A stretch of DNA of 53,168 nt from Thauera sp. 28 (GTDB lineage: Bacteria; Pseudomonadota; Gammaproteobacteria; Burkholderiales; Rhodocyclaceae), in NCBI RefSeq assembly GCF_000310145.2, contig NZ_AMXA01000026.1, forward strand, positions 1-53,168, given 5' to 3'. The notes below the pieces were generated by a model, which ran no database searches, was not told where the DNA came from, and saw nothing but the letters and a program-made list of their open reading frames with translations. Positions 35,931 to 46,005 of this stretch are shown one piece after another. The position numbers and the translations under genes are program-made. Position 1 is the first letter of the stretch, and every line of letters starts with the position of its first letter.

Positions 35931-37130
35931 ATGAAGCCTCACGGCCCCGCCCCCCATACTCAGCTGCCGCCGATGCGGCATCAACCGCCCGCGGCCGATC
36001 AGGCCCGCAGCCGTGGCATCCGGCGTGCAACCCTGATCGCCATCGTCACCAACGCCAGCCTGGCCATCAGCCAGGTGGTGGTTGGCCTGTTCGCGAACGC
36101 CTTCAGCCTGGTTGCCGATGCGGCTCACACGCTATCGGACCTCGTCACCGACCTGATGGTTCTGATCGCCGGTCAGCAGAGCGCGCATCCGGCCGACCTC
36201 GACCACCCCTACGGCCATGGCCGCATCGAGACGGTAACGACCATGGTACTGGGCGTCGTGCTCGCGACAGTGGGCATCGGCTTCCTGTGGAGCTCGGGCC
36301 TGCGCCTGCAGGATATTGAAGCCCTGCCCGCACTGCACCCTGCAGCACTGCTGATGGCGCTGCTTACCCTGGCCGCCAAGGAGGGCCTGTTCCGCTACAC
36401 GCTCGCAGCCGGGCGCAGGCTCAAGGCGCCGATGCTGGAAGCCAACGCTTGGCACGCACGCTCGGACGCCGCGTCGTCACTGGTCGTCGCCGCAGGCATT
36501 GGCGGCAGCCTGGCGGGCTACCCCTTCCTCGAACCACTGGCCGCCGCGGTGGTGGGCTTCCTGATCCTGCATATGGGAATCAGGCTCGCACTCAAGGCGG
36601 TGCGCGAACTGATCGACACCGGCCTGCCCGCCGAGGAGCTTGCACGCCTGCGCCGCACCATCGAGGACACCCCCGGCGTGATCGGCCTGCACGACATGCG
36701 TACGCGGCGCATGGCGGACCGCGTGCTGTGCGACGCGCACGTCCAGGTCAGCCCTCACATCACCGTGTCGGAGGGCCATCGCATCTCGGACGCGGTCTAT
36801 TTCCGGGTGCGCGACGCCCACCCCGAAGTCCGCGACGTACTGGTGCATATCGACCCCGAGGACGACACCGACCTGCAGGTGGTGCCTGCCGGCCCGGTTC
36901 CCGAGCGCGCCGAAGTGCTCGCCGACGTCCGCCTGTTGCTCGGACCGGATGTCCCGCAGCCAAAGCGTGTCCAGATTCACTACCTGGGCCAGCGCCTCGA
37001 GGTGGAGCTCTTCCTGCCCCCAGCCCTGGACCAGGGGCAAGTTACAGCCATCCGCAACCGTGTGGACGCGTGGCTCGAAGAGCACCCGCACTACCGCGCA
37101 ATCAGGCTGCTCCAGGAGATTGCACCATAA
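35931..37130 (+). CDS. Cation diffusion facilitator family transporter
   Basis: 399 residues. Six membrane helices with the CDF metal sites: VADAAHTLSDLVTD in helix II and HARSDAASS in helix V. DHPYGHGRIET lies in the loop before helix III. The cytoplasmic C-terminal domain is longer than in FieF and continues to residue 399 as a second ferredoxin-like part. It exports divalent metals such as Zn, Fe or Co by proton exchange. The stop codon lies inside the first NtrC site of glnA. Confidence 0.93.
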   Translation: MKPHGPAPHTQLPPMRHQPPAADQARSRGIRRATLIAIVTNASLAISQVVVGLFANAFSLVADAAHTLSDLVTDLMVLIAGQQSAHPADLDHPYGHGRIETVTTMVLGVVLATVGIGFLWSSGLRLQDIEALPALHPAALLMALLTLAAKEGLFRYTLAAGRRLKAPMLEANAWHARSDAASSLVVAAGIGGSLAGYPFLEPLAAAVVGFLILHMGIRLALKAVRELIDTGLPAEELARLRRTIEDTPGVIGLHDMRTRRMADRVLCDAHVQVSPHITVSEGHRISDAVYFRVRDAHPEVRDVLVHIDPEDDTDLQVVPAGPVPERAEVLADVRLLLGPDVPQPKRVQIHYLGQRLEVELFLPPALDQGQVTAIRNRVDAWLEEHPHYRAIRLLQEIAP

Positions 37131-37137
37131 TGGTGCA
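37121..37137 (+). promoter_or_regulatory. NtrC-binding site 1 of glnA
   Basis: TGCACCATAATGGTGCA is a perfect palindrome matching the NtrC consensus TGCACY-N5-RGTGCA. It overlaps the last codons and stop of the cation transporter gene and lies about 140 bases upstream of the predicted sigma-54 start. Confidence 0.88.
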
Positions 37138-37151
37138 TTCAATCCATATGA

Positions 37152-37168
37152 TGCACCATTATGGTGCC
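37152..37168 (+). promoter_or_regulatory. NtrC-binding site 2 of glnA
   Basis: TGCACCATTATGGTGCC differs from a perfect NtrC palindrome at one base. Its centre is 31 bases from that of site 1, about three helix turns, so two NtrC dimers can bind on the same face. Confidence 0.86.
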
Positions 37169-37242
37169 AACCTCTTGAGGAATGGGCACCGCTTTCGAGC
37201 ACTTGCCCTTGTGGCACAATGACTCGCCAGCCCGCTAGCGCC

Positions 37243-37257
37243 TGGCACGCTTAGTGC
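37243..37257 (+). promoter_or_regulatory. Sigma-54 promoter of glnA
   Basis: TGGCACG-CTTA-GTGC matches the sigma-54 consensus TGGCACG-N4-TTGC with one mismatch. GG (37244-37245) and GC (37256-37257) have the required ten-base spacing. The start is expected near 37269, about 80 bases before glnA. Confidence 0.88.
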
Positions 37258-37348
37258 TTATACGCCTCACACGAATCCGGCGCATCGATCTCGTACCGCT
37301 GCTCCACCCGCTCAACGCAAAGACCGCCTCATCTCACCAGGAGTGAAA

Positions 37349-38758
37349 ATGAACGCCCAAGACGTCATGAAAATGATTCAGGAAAACGAAGTGCGCTTCG
37401 TGGACCTGCGCTTTACCGACACCCGCGGCAAGGAACAGCACGTCGGCCTGCCGGTTTCGGCCTTCGAAGAAGAGCACTTCGAGCACGGCCACCCGTTCGA
37501 CGGCTCGTCGATCGCCGGCTGGAAGGGCATCCAGGCTTCCGACATGGTTCTGATGCCCGAGCCTTCGTCGGCCTACATCGACCCCTTCTTCGATGAAACC
37601 ACGCTGGTCATCACCTGCGACGTCATCGAGCCGTCGGACGGCAAGGGTTACGACCGCGATCCGCGCTCGATCGCCAAGCGCGCCGAGGCCTACCTGAAGA
37701 GCACCGGCATCGGCGACACCGCCTTCTTCGGCCCCGAACCCGAGTTCTTCATCTTCGACGCCGTCGAGTGGTCAGTCGACATGTCGGGCGTGTACAGCAA
37801 GATCATCTCGGAAGAGGCCGCCTGGTCCACCGCCGACAAGTTCGAAGGCGGCAACACCGGCCACCGTCCGCGCGTCAAGGGCGGCTACTTCCCGGTACCC
37901 CCGGTCGACAGCCTCAACGACGTGCGCGCCGCCATGTGCCTCGCGCTCGAGGCCTGCGGCGTGCCGGTCGAAGTGCACCACCACGAAGTGGCCAACGCCG
38001 GCCAGTGCGAGATCGGCACCAAGTTCAGCACGCTGACCAAGCGCGCCGACTGGACCCAGGTGCTCAAGTACATCGTGCACAACGTCGCACACCAGTACGG
38101 CAAGACCGCCACCTTCATGCCCAAGCCCATCGTCGGTGACAACGGCTCCGGCATGCACGTGCACCAGTCGATCTGGAAGGATGGCCAGAACCTGTTCGCG
38201 GGCAACGGCTACGCCGGCCTGTCCGAGACCGCGCTGTACTACATCGGCGGCATCATCAAGCACGCCCGCGCGCTCAACGCCATCACCAACCCGGGCACCA
38301 ACTCGTACAAGCGCCTGGTGCCGCACTACGAAGCACCGACCAAGCTGGCCTACTCGGCCCGCAACCGTTCGGCTTCGATCCGCATCCCCTACGTCGCCAA
38401 CCCGAAGGGCCGCCGTATCGAAGCGCGCTTCCCGGACCCCCTGGCCAACCCCTACCTGTGCTTCGCCGCACTGATGATGGCGGGCCTGGACGGCATCCAG
38501 AACAAGATCCACCCGGGCGATCCGGCCGACAAGAACCTGTACGACCTGCCGCCGGAAGAAGACGCGCTGATCCCGACCGTGTGCACCAGCCTCGAACAGG
38601 CGCTGGAGTACCTGGACAAGGACCGCGAGTTCCTGACCCGTGGCGGCGTGTTCTCCAATGACTTCATCGACGCCTACATCGCGCTGAAGATGGAAGAGGT
38701 GGACCGCATGCGCATCACCACCCACCCGGTGGAGTTCGACATGTACTACAGCCTGTAA
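37349..38758 (+). CDS. glnA: Glutamine synthetase type I
   Basis: 469 residues, standard GSI-beta length. It has the [20 protein letters not shown] loop, the metal motif [11 protein letters not shown], the [11 protein letters not shown] and [16 protein letters not shown] blocks and the adenylylation tyrosine in NLYDLPPEE. It makes glutamine from glutamate and ammonia. AGGAG precedes ATG 37349; a GTG two codons upstream is less likely. Control is by NtrC and sigma-54 (see sites upstream) and by adenylylation. Confidence 0.98.
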   Translation: MNAQDVMKMIQENEVRFVDLRFTDTRGKEQHVGLPVSAFEEEHFEHGHPFDGSSIAGWKGIQASDMVLMPEPSSAYIDPFFDETTLVITCDVIEPSDGKGYDRDPRSIAKRAEAYLKSTGIGDTAFFGPEPEFFIFDAVEWSVDMSGVYSKIISEEAAWSTADKFEGGNTGHRPRVKGGYFPVPPVDSLNDVRAAMCLALEACGVPVEVHHHEVANAGQCEIGTKFSTLTKRADWTQVLKYIVHNVAHQYGKTATFMPKPIVGDNGSGMHVHQSIWKDGQNLFAGNGYAGLSETALYYIGGIIKHARALNAITNPGTNSYKRLVPHYEAPTKLAYSARNRSASIRIPYVANPKGRRIEARFPDPLANPYLCFAALMMAGLDGIQNKIHPGDPADKNLYDLPPEEDALIPTVCTSLEQALEYLDKDREFLTRGGVFSNDFIDAYIALKMEEVDRMRITTHPVEFDMYYSL

Positions 38759-38781
38759 GCCGAGCGCTACGGGACATCACG

Positions 38782-38811
38782 AAAGGGACGGGCATTGCCC
38801 GTCCCTTTTTT
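38782..38811 (+). terminator. Intrinsic terminator after glnA
   Basis: The 12-base arm AAAGGGACGGGC (38782-38793) is exactly complementary to GCCCGTCCCTTT (38797-38808) around ATT, and the T-run reaches 38811. It separates glnA from the DUF4124-glnL-glnG genes. Confidence 0.93.
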
Positions 38812-38896
38812 CTGGGGTCTAATCCAGGCTCGTCCCGCACGGTTTCGGGCCGGGCTGCGCCACTGCGCAGCCGCACTCCACCCCGGCAAAAAGCGC

Positions 38897-39382
38897 ATGC
38901 GAACGTCAACACTCCTGCCTCTGGCACTGCTCGTACTCCTGCCATCTGCCGCCCAGGCGGACATCTTCAAGTGCACCGACGCCGACGGCCGCATCACCTA
39001 TACCAATGACCGCAGCCTCGGGCGCGGCTGCGTACGCCTTGAGTCGGACCTGCCGGTGTCTTCGGTCCCGGCGCCAGTTCGCCGCCCGGCGGCAACGCCC
39101 CCCCAAGGCAGCTCCAGTCCTGGCGCCTTTCCGCGCGTCAGTCCCGCCGACCAGCGCAGCCGAGACGACGCACGCCGCGAGGTGCTGAGCAACGAACTCG
39201 CGGGCGAGGAGTCCGCACTTGCCGAGGCCGAGAAGGCGCTTGCCGAGCAGGAGTCGATCCGCCATGGCGACGAGCGCAACTACCAGAAGGTGCTGGACCG
39301 GCTGCAGCCGTTCAAGGACAAGGTGGAACTGCACAAGCGCAACATCGAGGCACTACGTCGGGAGATCTCTGGCCTGCGGTAG
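38897..39382 (+). CDS. DUF4124-domain exported protein
   Basis: 161 residues. The signal peptide MRTSTLLPLALLVLLPSAAQA ends before DIFKCTDADGRITYTND, the DUF4124 motif. A low-complexity proline stretch follows, then a charged coiled-coil to the end (ELAGEESALAEAEKALAEQE). It is likely periplasmic with unknown role. A gene of this type often sits before glnL in betaproteobacteria. ATG 38897 fits the signal peptide; the longer frame starts in the terminator. Confidence 0.85.
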   Translation: MRTSTLLPLALLVLLPSAAQADIFKCTDADGRITYTNDRSLGRGCVRLESDLPVSSVPAPVRRPAATPPQGSSSPGAFPRVSPADQRSRDDARREVLSNELAGEESALAEAEKALAEQESIRHGDERNYQKVLDRLQPFKDKVELHKRNIEALRREISGLR

Positions 39383-39438
39383 GCCCAATGCATGGCGCGC
39401 ATCTTGCTTATGAATTGCCGTAACTTCTGGACGCGCCC

Positions 39439-40506
39439 ATGCCATCGCCCCCCTTACACGCTGCCAACGGCCCCTTTGCAGGACTCGAACTGCTGTCGTC
39501 GGCGGTCGTCCTGGTCGACGGCAAGCTCTTCATCCGCTACATCAACCCGGGCGCGGAGAACCTGTTCGCGATCAGCCAGCGCAAGCTGATCGGTCAGCCG
39601 CTCGCCCGCATGCTGGGCGCACCGCCCGGATTGTCCGCCGCGCTCGACAACGCCCTGCGCACCAACTGGAGCTATACCGGACAAGACCTGACGATCACAC
39701 GCAACGGCTCGGAACCGATACGGCTCGACTGCACGGTCACACCGGTCGAGACCTCCGGCGTGCGGCTGCTGCTGGAGTTCCGCCCGATCGACGCCCAGCT
39801 GCGCGTCGCCCGTGAAGAGCAGTTGCTGCACCAGCAGCAAGCCAACCGGGAGCTGATCCGCAACCTCGCCCATGAGATCAAGAATCCGCTCGGCGGCATC
39901 CGTGGCTCTGCACAGCTGCTTCAGCACGAACTCGATGACCCGCAGCTGCGCGAGTTCACCGACGTGATCATCGCCGAGGCCGACCGCCTGCAGGACCTGA
40001 TGAACCGTCTGCTCAGCTCGCACAGCATGATGCGCCCGGCGCCATTGAACATCCATGACGTGCTCGAACGCGTACGCCGACTGATCCTGGCCGAGTTTCC
40101 TCAACTCAGCATCCGGCGCGACTACGACCTCAGCCTTCCGGAACTCACGGCCGACCGCGAGCAACTCATCCAGGCCACGCTCAACATCGTACGCAATGCC
40201 GCCCAGGCGCTGGAGGGCCACGGCGAGATCCTGCTGCGCACGCGCATCGCACGCCAGGTCACGCTCGCCAAGCGTCGCTTCAAGCTGGCACTGGAATTGC
40301 AAGTGATCGACAACGGCCCCGGCATTCCAGCAGAGATCCGCGACAAGATCTTCTATCCGCTGGTGTCGGGCCGGGACGGCGGGAGCGGGCTGGGCCTGTC
40401 CCTGGCGCAGAGCTTCATCGAGCAACATCAAGGCATGATCGACGTGGACAGCCGCCCGGGGCGAACCTGCTTCTCGATCCTGCTGCCGATTTCCGAACGC
40501 ACCTGA
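39439..40506 (+). CDS. glnL: Nitrogen regulation histidine kinase NtrB (NRII)
   Basis: 355 residues. An N-terminal PAS domain (LLSSAVVLVDGKLFIRYINP), the H-box NLAHEIKNPLGGIRGSAQLL, the N-box NIVRNAAQAL and the G-boxes DNGPGIP and GGSGLGLSLAQSFI. No membrane segments, so soluble. It phosphorylates NtrC when PII is uridylylated and dephosphorylates it when nitrogen is plentiful. It precedes glnG by 67 bases. Confidence 0.96.
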   Translation: MPSPPLHAANGPFAGLELLSSAVVLVDGKLFIRYINPGAENLFAISQRKLIGQPLARMLGAPPGLSAALDNALRTNWSYTGQDLTITRNGSEPIRLDCTVTPVETSGVRLLLEFRPIDAQLRVAREEQLLHQQQANRELIRNLAHEIKNPLGGIRGSAQLLQHELDDPQLREFTDVIIAEADRLQDLMNRLLSSHSMMRPAPLNIHDVLERVRRLILAEFPQLSIRRDYDLSLPELTADREQLIQATLNIVRNAAQALEGHGEILLRTRIARQVTLAKRRFKLALELQVIDNGPGIPAEIRDKIFYPLVSGRDGGSGLGLSLAQSFIEQHQGMIDVDSRPGRTCFSILLPISERT

Positions 40507-40573
40507 ACGGGTCACCGCCTGCCCTCCCTGGGGCTGAGGTGCACGACAGGCGCACAAAAACAGTGCATTTGAT

Positions 40574-41992
40574 ATGAATACAGTCTGGATCATCGACGAT
40601 GACCGCTCGATCCGCTGGGTGCTCGAGAAGGCACTCAGCCGCGAAGGCATCAACCACGCCAGCTTCAGCTCCGCAAGCGACGCCCTGGCCGAGCTCGAAG
40701 CCACCCCCCACCCGCCGGCGGTGCTGCTGTCCGACATCCGCATGCCCGGCGAGTCGGGGCTCGACCTGCTGCAAAAGGTCAAGACCGGCCACCCTCACCT
40801 TCCGGTCATCATCATGACCGCGTACTCGGACCTGGACAGCGCGGTATCGGCGTTCCAGGGCGGCGCCTTCGAGTACCTGCCCAAGCCCTTCGACGTTGAC
40901 CAGGCGGTCGCACTGGTACGCCGCGCACTGGAGCAAGGCGCGCACCAGAATGGTGCAGCAGAAGATACGGCCGTCGCGCCCGAGATCCTCGGCCAGGCAC
41001 CATCGATGCAGGAGGTTTTCCGTGCCATCGGCCGTCTCGCCCACTCCCACGCCACCGTACTGATCAACGGCGAGTCGGGCAGTGGCAAGGAACTGGTCGC
41101 ACGGGCGCTGCACCGCCACAGCCCTCGCCGCGACGCCCCCTTCATCGCCATCAACACCGCGGCCATACCGCGCGACCTGCTCGAGTCCGAGCTCTTCGGC
41201 CACGAACGCGGCGCCTTCACCGGCGCCGCCACCCAACGCCGCGGTCGCTTCGAGCAAGCCGATGGCGGCACCCTGTTCCTCGATGAGATCGGCGACATGC
41301 CGGCAGAGCTGCAGACCCGGCTGCTGCGCGTTCTGTCCGATGGCCACTTCTACCGAGTTGGTGGCCAGCAGCCGATCCGCTCGAACGTGCGCGTCATCGC
41401 GGCAACCCACCAGGACCTGGAGGAGCGCGTTCGCCAGGGCCTGTTCCGTGAGGACCTCTTCCATCGCCTGAACGTCATTCGTCTGCGCCTCCCTCCCTTG
41501 CGCGAGCGGCGCGAGGACATCCCGCTGCTCGTTCGCCACTTTCTGCAAAAGAGCGCCCAGGAGCTGGGTGTCGAGCGCAAGCGCATCTCGGATGCCGCAC
41601 TCGAGTACCTGCAGGCACAGCCCTTCCCGGGCAACGTCCGCCAGCTCGAGAACCTGTGTCACTGGCTGACGGTGATGGCCCCGGCACAGATCGTGGAAGT
41701 CACCGACCTACCGCCGGAAATCCGCGACCAACCCGGGCGCGAGGCACCAACGAGCTGGATGGAAGGACTGGGTGCGGAAGCCGACCGCCTCATCGCCACC
41801 CACCCAGGTGAGGTGTTCGACCGCCTCACGCGCGAGTTCGAGCGCACACTCATCCGCCGCGCCCTGGCGGCCACCGGCGGACGCCGTATCGAGGCTGCAC
41901 AACTGCTCGGCATCGGTCGCAACACGATCAGCCGCAAGATCCAGGAACTCGGCATGGACGACGTGCGCAACGGCGACGACGGCGAGCACTGA
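40574..41992 (+). CDS. glnG: Nitrogen regulation response regulator NtrC (NRI)
   Basis: 472 residues with three domains. The receiver has Asp in LLSDIRMPGESG. The AAA+ domain has Walker A GESGSGKE, the sigma-54 loop ERGAFTGA and GGTLFLDEIGDM. The C-terminal Fis-type helix-turn-helix is RRIEAAQLLGIGRNTISRKI. It activates sigma-54 promoters; two fitting binding sites lie upstream of glnA in this window. Confidence 0.97.
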   Translation: MNTVWIIDDDRSIRWVLEKALSREGINHASFSSASDALAELEATPHPPAVLLSDIRMPGESGLDLLQKVKTGHPHLPVIIMTAYSDLDSAVSAFQGGAFEYLPKPFDVDQAVALVRRALEQGAHQNGAAEDTAVAPEILGQAPSMQEVFRAIGRLAHSHATVLINGESGSGKELVARALHRHSPRRDAPFIAINTAAIPRDLLESELFGHERGAFTGAATQRRGRFEQADGGTLFLDEIGDMPAELQTRLLRVLSDGHFYRVGGQQPIRSNVRVIAATHQDLEERVRQGLFREDLFHRLNVIRLRLPPLRERREDIPLLVRHFLQKSAQELGVERKRISDAALEYLQAQPFPGNVRQLENLCHWLTVMAPAQIVEVTDLPPEIRDQPGREAPTSWMEGLGAEADRLIATHPGEVFDRLTREFERTLIRRALAATGGRRIEAAQLLGIGRNTISRKIQELGMDDVRNGDDGEH

Positions 41993-42077
41993 ACACAAGC
42001 GGGGCGGGCGGGACACTCGTGCGCAAGCACGGGATGGCGGATAATGCGGCGATCTCAATGTTTGCCGGACTCCCGCC

Positions 42078-42956
42078 TTGTCATCGTCCAAACCTCAGAC
42101 GGCTGCCCCAGCGCAGTCGTCCGCAGTGCCTGATGCCTCACCCGCCTCCCGCGAGATCGAAGCACGACGCGCGCTCGAGCACCGACTCGGACGGCTGGCC
42201 GACAGTTTCGTGATCGACTGGCGTGCTCACTGCACCTCCACCAATAGCGCACTGATCGAAGCCACACCGGCTGACGACGGCTTCATTCATGTGCTGATCG
42301 CCGACCGCCAGAGCGCGGGGCGCGGCCGCCGCGGACGACAATGGCTGTCCTGGGATGACGGCAGCCTGACGTTCTCGGCATTGTGGCGCTTCGCTCCAGG
42401 TGCGCCAGTGCCCGCCGGGCTGTCGCTGGTTGCCGGCCTCGCGCTCGCGCGCGCACTGGAGGAGCTCGGCGCGCAGGGCGTGCAGCTCAAGTGGCCGAAC
42501 GACGTACTGATCCACGGCGACAAGCTTGCCGGCATCCTCGTCGAGCTCTTGCCCGGCCGTGGCCGCACACCCGCCGCGGTGATCGGCATCGGCATCAACC
42601 TGCAGCTCCCGGCAGACGCGCAGGTTCCGGAGCAGCGCGGCGTCACCGATCTTGCGCATGCCCTCGACACGGCGCCTCCGACACGAGCTACGGTTCTGGC
42701 CGCCGTGCTCGCGGAGCTGCGCAGCCTGCTCGACACTTACGCCGCCGCGGGCTTCGTCGCCCTGCGCGACGCCTGGCAGCAACGCAACGCCTTCGCCGAC
42801 CTGCCCGTCTGCATCAGTGGCGAAGCGGAGACACTGCAAGGCATCTGTCGCGGCGTCGACGAGGACGGCGCCCTGCTGCTGGAGACGGCTGTGGGGATGC
42901 GCCGCGTACTGGTCGGCGATGTTTCGCTGCGCGCTGGCGGCGGAGGACAGGCGTGA
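42078..42956 (+). CDS. birA: Biotin-[acetyl-CoA-carboxylase] ligase, lacking DNA-binding domain
   Basis: 292 residues. The catalytic core shows CTSTNSALIEA, the biotinyl-AMP loop GRGRRGRQW, LKWPNDVLI and GIGINLQLP, with a C-terminal SH3-like part. The E. coli BirA helix-turn-helix is absent; instead about 25 Ser/Ala/Pro-rich residues precede the core, so it is a monofunctional ligase. It attaches biotin to the AccB subunit. The start is TTG 42078; later in-frame starts would still keep the catalytic core. It overlaps coaX by GTGA. Confidence 0.93.
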   Translation: MSSSKPQTAAPAQSSAVPDASPASREIEARRALEHRLGRLADSFVIDWRAHCTSTNSALIEATPADDGFIHVLIADRQSAGRGRRGRQWLSWDDGSLTFSALWRFAPGAPVPAGLSLVAGLALARALEELGAQGVQLKWPNDVLIHGDKLAGILVELLPGRGRTPAAVIGIGINLQLPADAQVPEQRGVTDLAHALDTAPPTRATVLAAVLAELRSLLDTYAAAGFVALRDAWQQRNAFADLPVCISGEAETLQGICRGVDEDGALLLETAVGMRRVLVGDVSLRAGGGGQA

Positions 42957-43690
42957 TCCTGCTCATCGATGCCGGCAACACCCGCGTGAAGTGGCGGCTC
43001 ACCGCCGCCGACGCGCCACTGCAGGCCATCGAAGAGGGCGCACTCGCGCATGATGCGATCGGCTCGCTGGCCAGTCTGCGCGCGCGCTACCCGGCCCTGT
43101 CGCGGGCCGTGGGCTGCAATGTTGCCGGGGCGGCAATCGCCGCACACCTGGACCAGACCCTGGCGGGCATCGGCATCGAATGGCTACGTCCGGGCGCAAA
43201 CTGCTGCGGCGTCCGCAACCATTACGAACAACCCGCGCGCCTGGGCGCTGACCGCTGGGCGGCACTGATCGGGGCACGCCAGCTGCACCGCCAGGCCTGC
43301 CTCGTGGTCACCGCAGGCACGGCCACGACGATCGACCTGCTGAGCGCCGACGGCGAATTCCTCGGCGGACTGATCCTGCCTGGTGTCGACCTGATGCAGC
43401 ACGCACTCGCCCACGGCACGGCTCAGCTCCCGCTCGCCGAAGGCCGCTTCACGCTGCAGCCACGACGCACCGTAGATGCCATCCACTCGGGCTGCCTGCT
43501 CGCCCAGGCCGGCGCGGTGGAGCGCATGTTCCGCCAGATCGCCAGCCAGCCTCAGGCCAAGTGCCTGCTCGGCGGCGGCGCAGCAGACAGCTTTGCCGGC
43601 CTGCTCGACATTCCGCTGCGGCGCGTAGACAACCTGGTCCTGATTGGCCTGGGCGCAATCGCCGCAGCCGGCGAAATTCATCCACAATGA
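42953..43690 (+). CDS. coaX: Pantothenate kinase, type III
   Basis: 245 residues. The N-terminal phosphate-binding motif [11 protein letters not shown], the [12 protein letters not shown] block, the [12 protein letters not shown] motif and [11 protein letters not shown] match CoaX. It phosphorylates pantothenate in the first step of CoA synthesis and is insensitive to CoA. The start is GTG 42953 overlapping the birA stop; the conserved motif begins at residue 4. Confidence 0.96.
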   Translation: MILLIDAGNTRVKWRLTAADAPLQAIEEGALAHDAIGSLASLRARYPALSRAVGCNVAGAAIAAHLDQTLAGIGIEWLRPGANCCGVRNHYEQPARLGADRWAALIGARQLHRQACLVVTAGTATTIDLLSADGEFLGGLILPGVDLMQHALAHGTAQLPLAEGRFTLQPRRTVDAIHSGCLLAQAGAVERMFRQIASQPQAKCLLGGGAADSFAGLLDIPLRRVDNLVLIGLGAIAAAGEIHPQ

Positions 43691-43722
43691 CAGCGAACAT
43701 ACTCGCGAAGGGAGAACAAACG

Positions 43723-45087
43723 ATGGAAGCAACCCGCATCCTGCTCGACGCCGCCGACATTCCGACCCACTGGTACAACGTCGTCGCCGACCTGCCGACA
43801 CCGCCCGCGCCGCCACTCGGCCCGGATGGCAACCCGGCGACACCCGAGCAGATGGGGGCCATCTTCCCCGGCGCCATCCTCGAGCAGGAGATGAGCGCCC
43901 AGCGCTGGATCCCGATCCCCGAGCAGGTGCGCGAGATCTATCGCCTGTGGCGGCCGAGCCCGCTGGTGCGCGCGGTCCGTCTCGAGCAGATGCTCGGCAC
44001 CCCGGCAAAGATCTTCTTCAAGTACGAGGGCGTCTCGCCCGCAGGCTCGCACAAGCCCAACTCAGCCGTGCCGCAAGCCTTCTACAACAAGCAGGCCGGC
44101 ATCAAACGCCTGACCACCGAGACCGGCGCTGGCCAGTGGGGCTCATCGATCGCATTCGCCGGCCAGATGTTCGGGCTCGAGGTCCGCGTCTACATGGTCA
44201 AGGTCAGCTATGGCCAGAAGCCATACCGCCGCTTGATGATGCAGACTTGGGGGGCCGAGGTGTTCGCCAGCCCGTCGGAGCTTACCGAGACCGGCCGTCG
44301 CCTGCTCGCCGAGGACCCCGACAACCAGGGCTCGCTCGGCATCGCCATCTCCGAGGCGGTAGAAGAAGCGGCCAGCCGCGCCGACACCAACTACACCCTC
44401 GGCTCGGTGCTCAACCACGTGGTCCTGCACCAGAGCATCATCGGGCTTGAGGCCAAGAAGCAGTTCGACAAGGTCGGCCTTTACCCGGATGTGGTCATCG
44501 GCCCGTGCGGCGGCGGCTCGAGCTTTGCAGGCATCGCCTTCCCCTTCCTCGCCGACAAGGCGGCGGGCGACAAGCGTGCCGAGAATCTGCGCTGCGTCGC
44601 AGTCGAACCGACCTCCTGCCCCACCCTCACCAAGGGCCAGTACGCCTACGACTACGGCGACGCCTCGGGCTTCACGCCGCTGATGAAGATGTACACGCTC
44701 GGGCACGACTTCATGCCGCCGGGCATCCACGCCGGCGGCCTGCGCTACCACGGCGACTCGCCGCTGGTATCCCAGCTCTTCCACGAAAAGCTGATCGAGG
44801 CGGTCGCTGTACCGCAGCTTGCCACCTTCGAGGCCGGCGTGCAGTTCGCGCGTGCAGAGGGCATCATTCCCGCTCCCGAGTCCTGCCACGCGATCCGGGC
44901 GGCGATCGACGAAGCGCTCAAGTGCAAGGCCACCGGCGAGGCCAAGACCATCCTGTTCAACCTTACCGGCCATGGGCACTTCGACATGAGTTCCTACGAG
45001 CGCTTCCTGTCCGGCAAGCTCGAGAACTACGACTACCCGGCCGAGGCGGTAAGCGCTTCGCTCGCGCATCTGCCCAAGCTGGGCTGA
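43723..45087 (+). CDS. TrpB-like PLP-dependent enzyme (tryptophan synthase beta 2 type)
   Basis: 454 residues. The PLP lysine is in [25 protein letters not shown] follows, and the glycine phosphate loop is [12 protein letters not shown]. The extended N-terminus ([20 protein letters not shown]) marks the TrpB2 group rather than the TrpA-coupled TrpB1. TrpB2 enzymes make tryptophan from indole and serine or phosphoserine. GGGAG eight bases upstream supports ATG 43723; ATG 43687, overlapping the coaX stop, is an alternative. No other trp genes are nearby. Confidence 0.9.
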   Translation: MEATRILLDAADIPTHWYNVVADLPTPPAPPLGPDGNPATPEQMGAIFPGAILEQEMSAQRWIPIPEQVREIYRLWRPSPLVRAVRLEQMLGTPAKIFFKYEGVSPAGSHKPNSAVPQAFYNKQAGIKRLTTETGAGQWGSSIAFAGQMFGLEVRVYMVKVSYGQKPYRRLMMQTWGAEVFASPSELTETGRRLLAEDPDNQGSLGIAISEAVEEAASRADTNYTLGSVLNHVVLHQSIIGLEAKKQFDKVGLYPDVVIGPCGGGSSFAGIAFPFLADKAAGDKRAENLRCVAVEPTSCPTLTKGQYAYDYGDASGFTPLMKMYTLGHDFMPPGIHAGGLRYHGDSPLVSQLFHEKLIEAVAVPQLATFEAGVQFARAEGIIPAPESCHAIRAAIDEALKCKATGEAKTILFNLTGHGHFDMSSYERFLSGKLENYDYPAEAVSASLAHLPKLG

Positions 45088-45102
45088 TGTCGACGGCGAC
45101 AG

Positions 45103-45127
45103 CCGCGGGGCCCGCCAGGCCCCGCGG
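45103..45127 (+). other. GC-rich hairpin between trpB2 and the SPOR-like gene
   Basis: The ten-base arm CCGCGGGGCC (45103-45112) pairs with GGCCCCGCGG (45118-45127) around CGCCA. No T-tract follows, so factor-independent termination is doubtful; it could slow polymerase or protect the RNA end. Confidence 0.5.
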
Positions 45128-45169
45128 TCGCCGCCCGCCACCGCCACCCGATCCCGATACGCCTGCCGC

Positions 45170-45988
45170 ATGACCGTTCTGCGCTTTCTGATCATCCTGC
45201 TGCTGATGCTCAACATCCTGGCCTTGGCCGCGATACAGGGCTGGCTCGGCACCCCGGCACCGAGCGGCGAACCGGAGCGCATCGCAAACCAGCTCAACCC
45301 GGAACACATCCGGCTATCGAGCGAGACCGCCACCGGCGCGCCAGTGGCGGCCGAGCCCGCGGAGCAGACCACGGCCGCATCGCCATCTGCAGACACCAGC
45401 GGCCAGCTCACCTCCGAAGCAATGCCCTCCCCGCCCGATCCGACGCCCGATCCGGCACGCGAAGCCGAGCCCCCCACGCTTGCCGCCACCGCGCCCATGC
45501 CACCCGCCGCAGCGGAGCCGCCGCCTGCCGAAGCCGCATCGCCACCGACCGTTTGCCAGGCCTGGGGCGGCCTGTCCGCAGACGAAGCGGAGCGGCTCAG
45601 CGCGCGCCTGCGCCGCATCGGCGTCACTGCAGCACGCAGCCGCAGCGAAACGCCGGACTCTTGGTGGGTACGCATTCCACCGCAACGCAGCCGTGCAGAA
45701 GCCGAGGCACGCGTCGCCGAGTTGCGCATCCTCGGTGTCACCGATACTTATATCGTGCCCGAGCCGGGCCCTACACAGTTCGCGGTCTCCCTTGGCGTAT
45801 TCAAGACCGAGAGTCGTGCTCGCCTGCTGCTCGGACAACTGCGCGAACGCGGCGTCCGCAACGCCGGTATCGAACCACGCATGACCACCACCCACCGCAT
45901 CCAGGCCAGCCTGCCTGTGGCCCAGTTGCGCAACGTCGAGCAGGCTGTCCCGGGAGTGGGCGCAAAGCGCCAGGCCTGCACGCGCTGA
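45170..45988 (+). CDS. Membrane-anchored SPOR-like domain protein
   Basis: 272 residues. A single N-terminal membrane helix (TVLRFLIILLLMLNILALAA) is followed by about 100 residues rich in Ala, Pro and Glu, then a C-terminal region with two repeats of SPOR-like character: WWVRIPPQRSRAEAEARVAELRILGV and QFAVSLGVFKTESRARLLL. SPOR domains bind denuded peptidoglycan at the division septum. The gene lies shortly before coaE-zapD, and ZapD acts in division, which fits but does not prove a septal role. Confidence 0.78.
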   Translation: MTVLRFLIILLLMLNILALAAIQGWLGTPAPSGEPERIANQLNPEHIRLSSETATGAPVAAEPAEQTTAASPSADTSGQLTSEAMPSPPDPTPDPAREAEPPTLAATAPMPPAAAEPPPAEAASPPTVCQAWGGLSADEAERLSARLRRIGVTAARSRSETPDSWWVRIPPQRSRAEAEARVAELRILGVTDTYIVPEPGPTQFAVSLGVFKTESRARLLLGQLRERGVRNAGIEPRMTTTHRIQASLPVAQLRNVEQAVPGVGAKRQACTR

Positions 45989-46005
45989 CGCCCCACGGAA
46001 CCGCA

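Noticed and set aside
37212-37227. Alternative sigma-54 promoter TGGCACAATGACTCGC upstream of glnA
   Set aside because: GG and GC are 11 bases apart instead of ten; the site at 37243-37257 has correct spacing and a better match.
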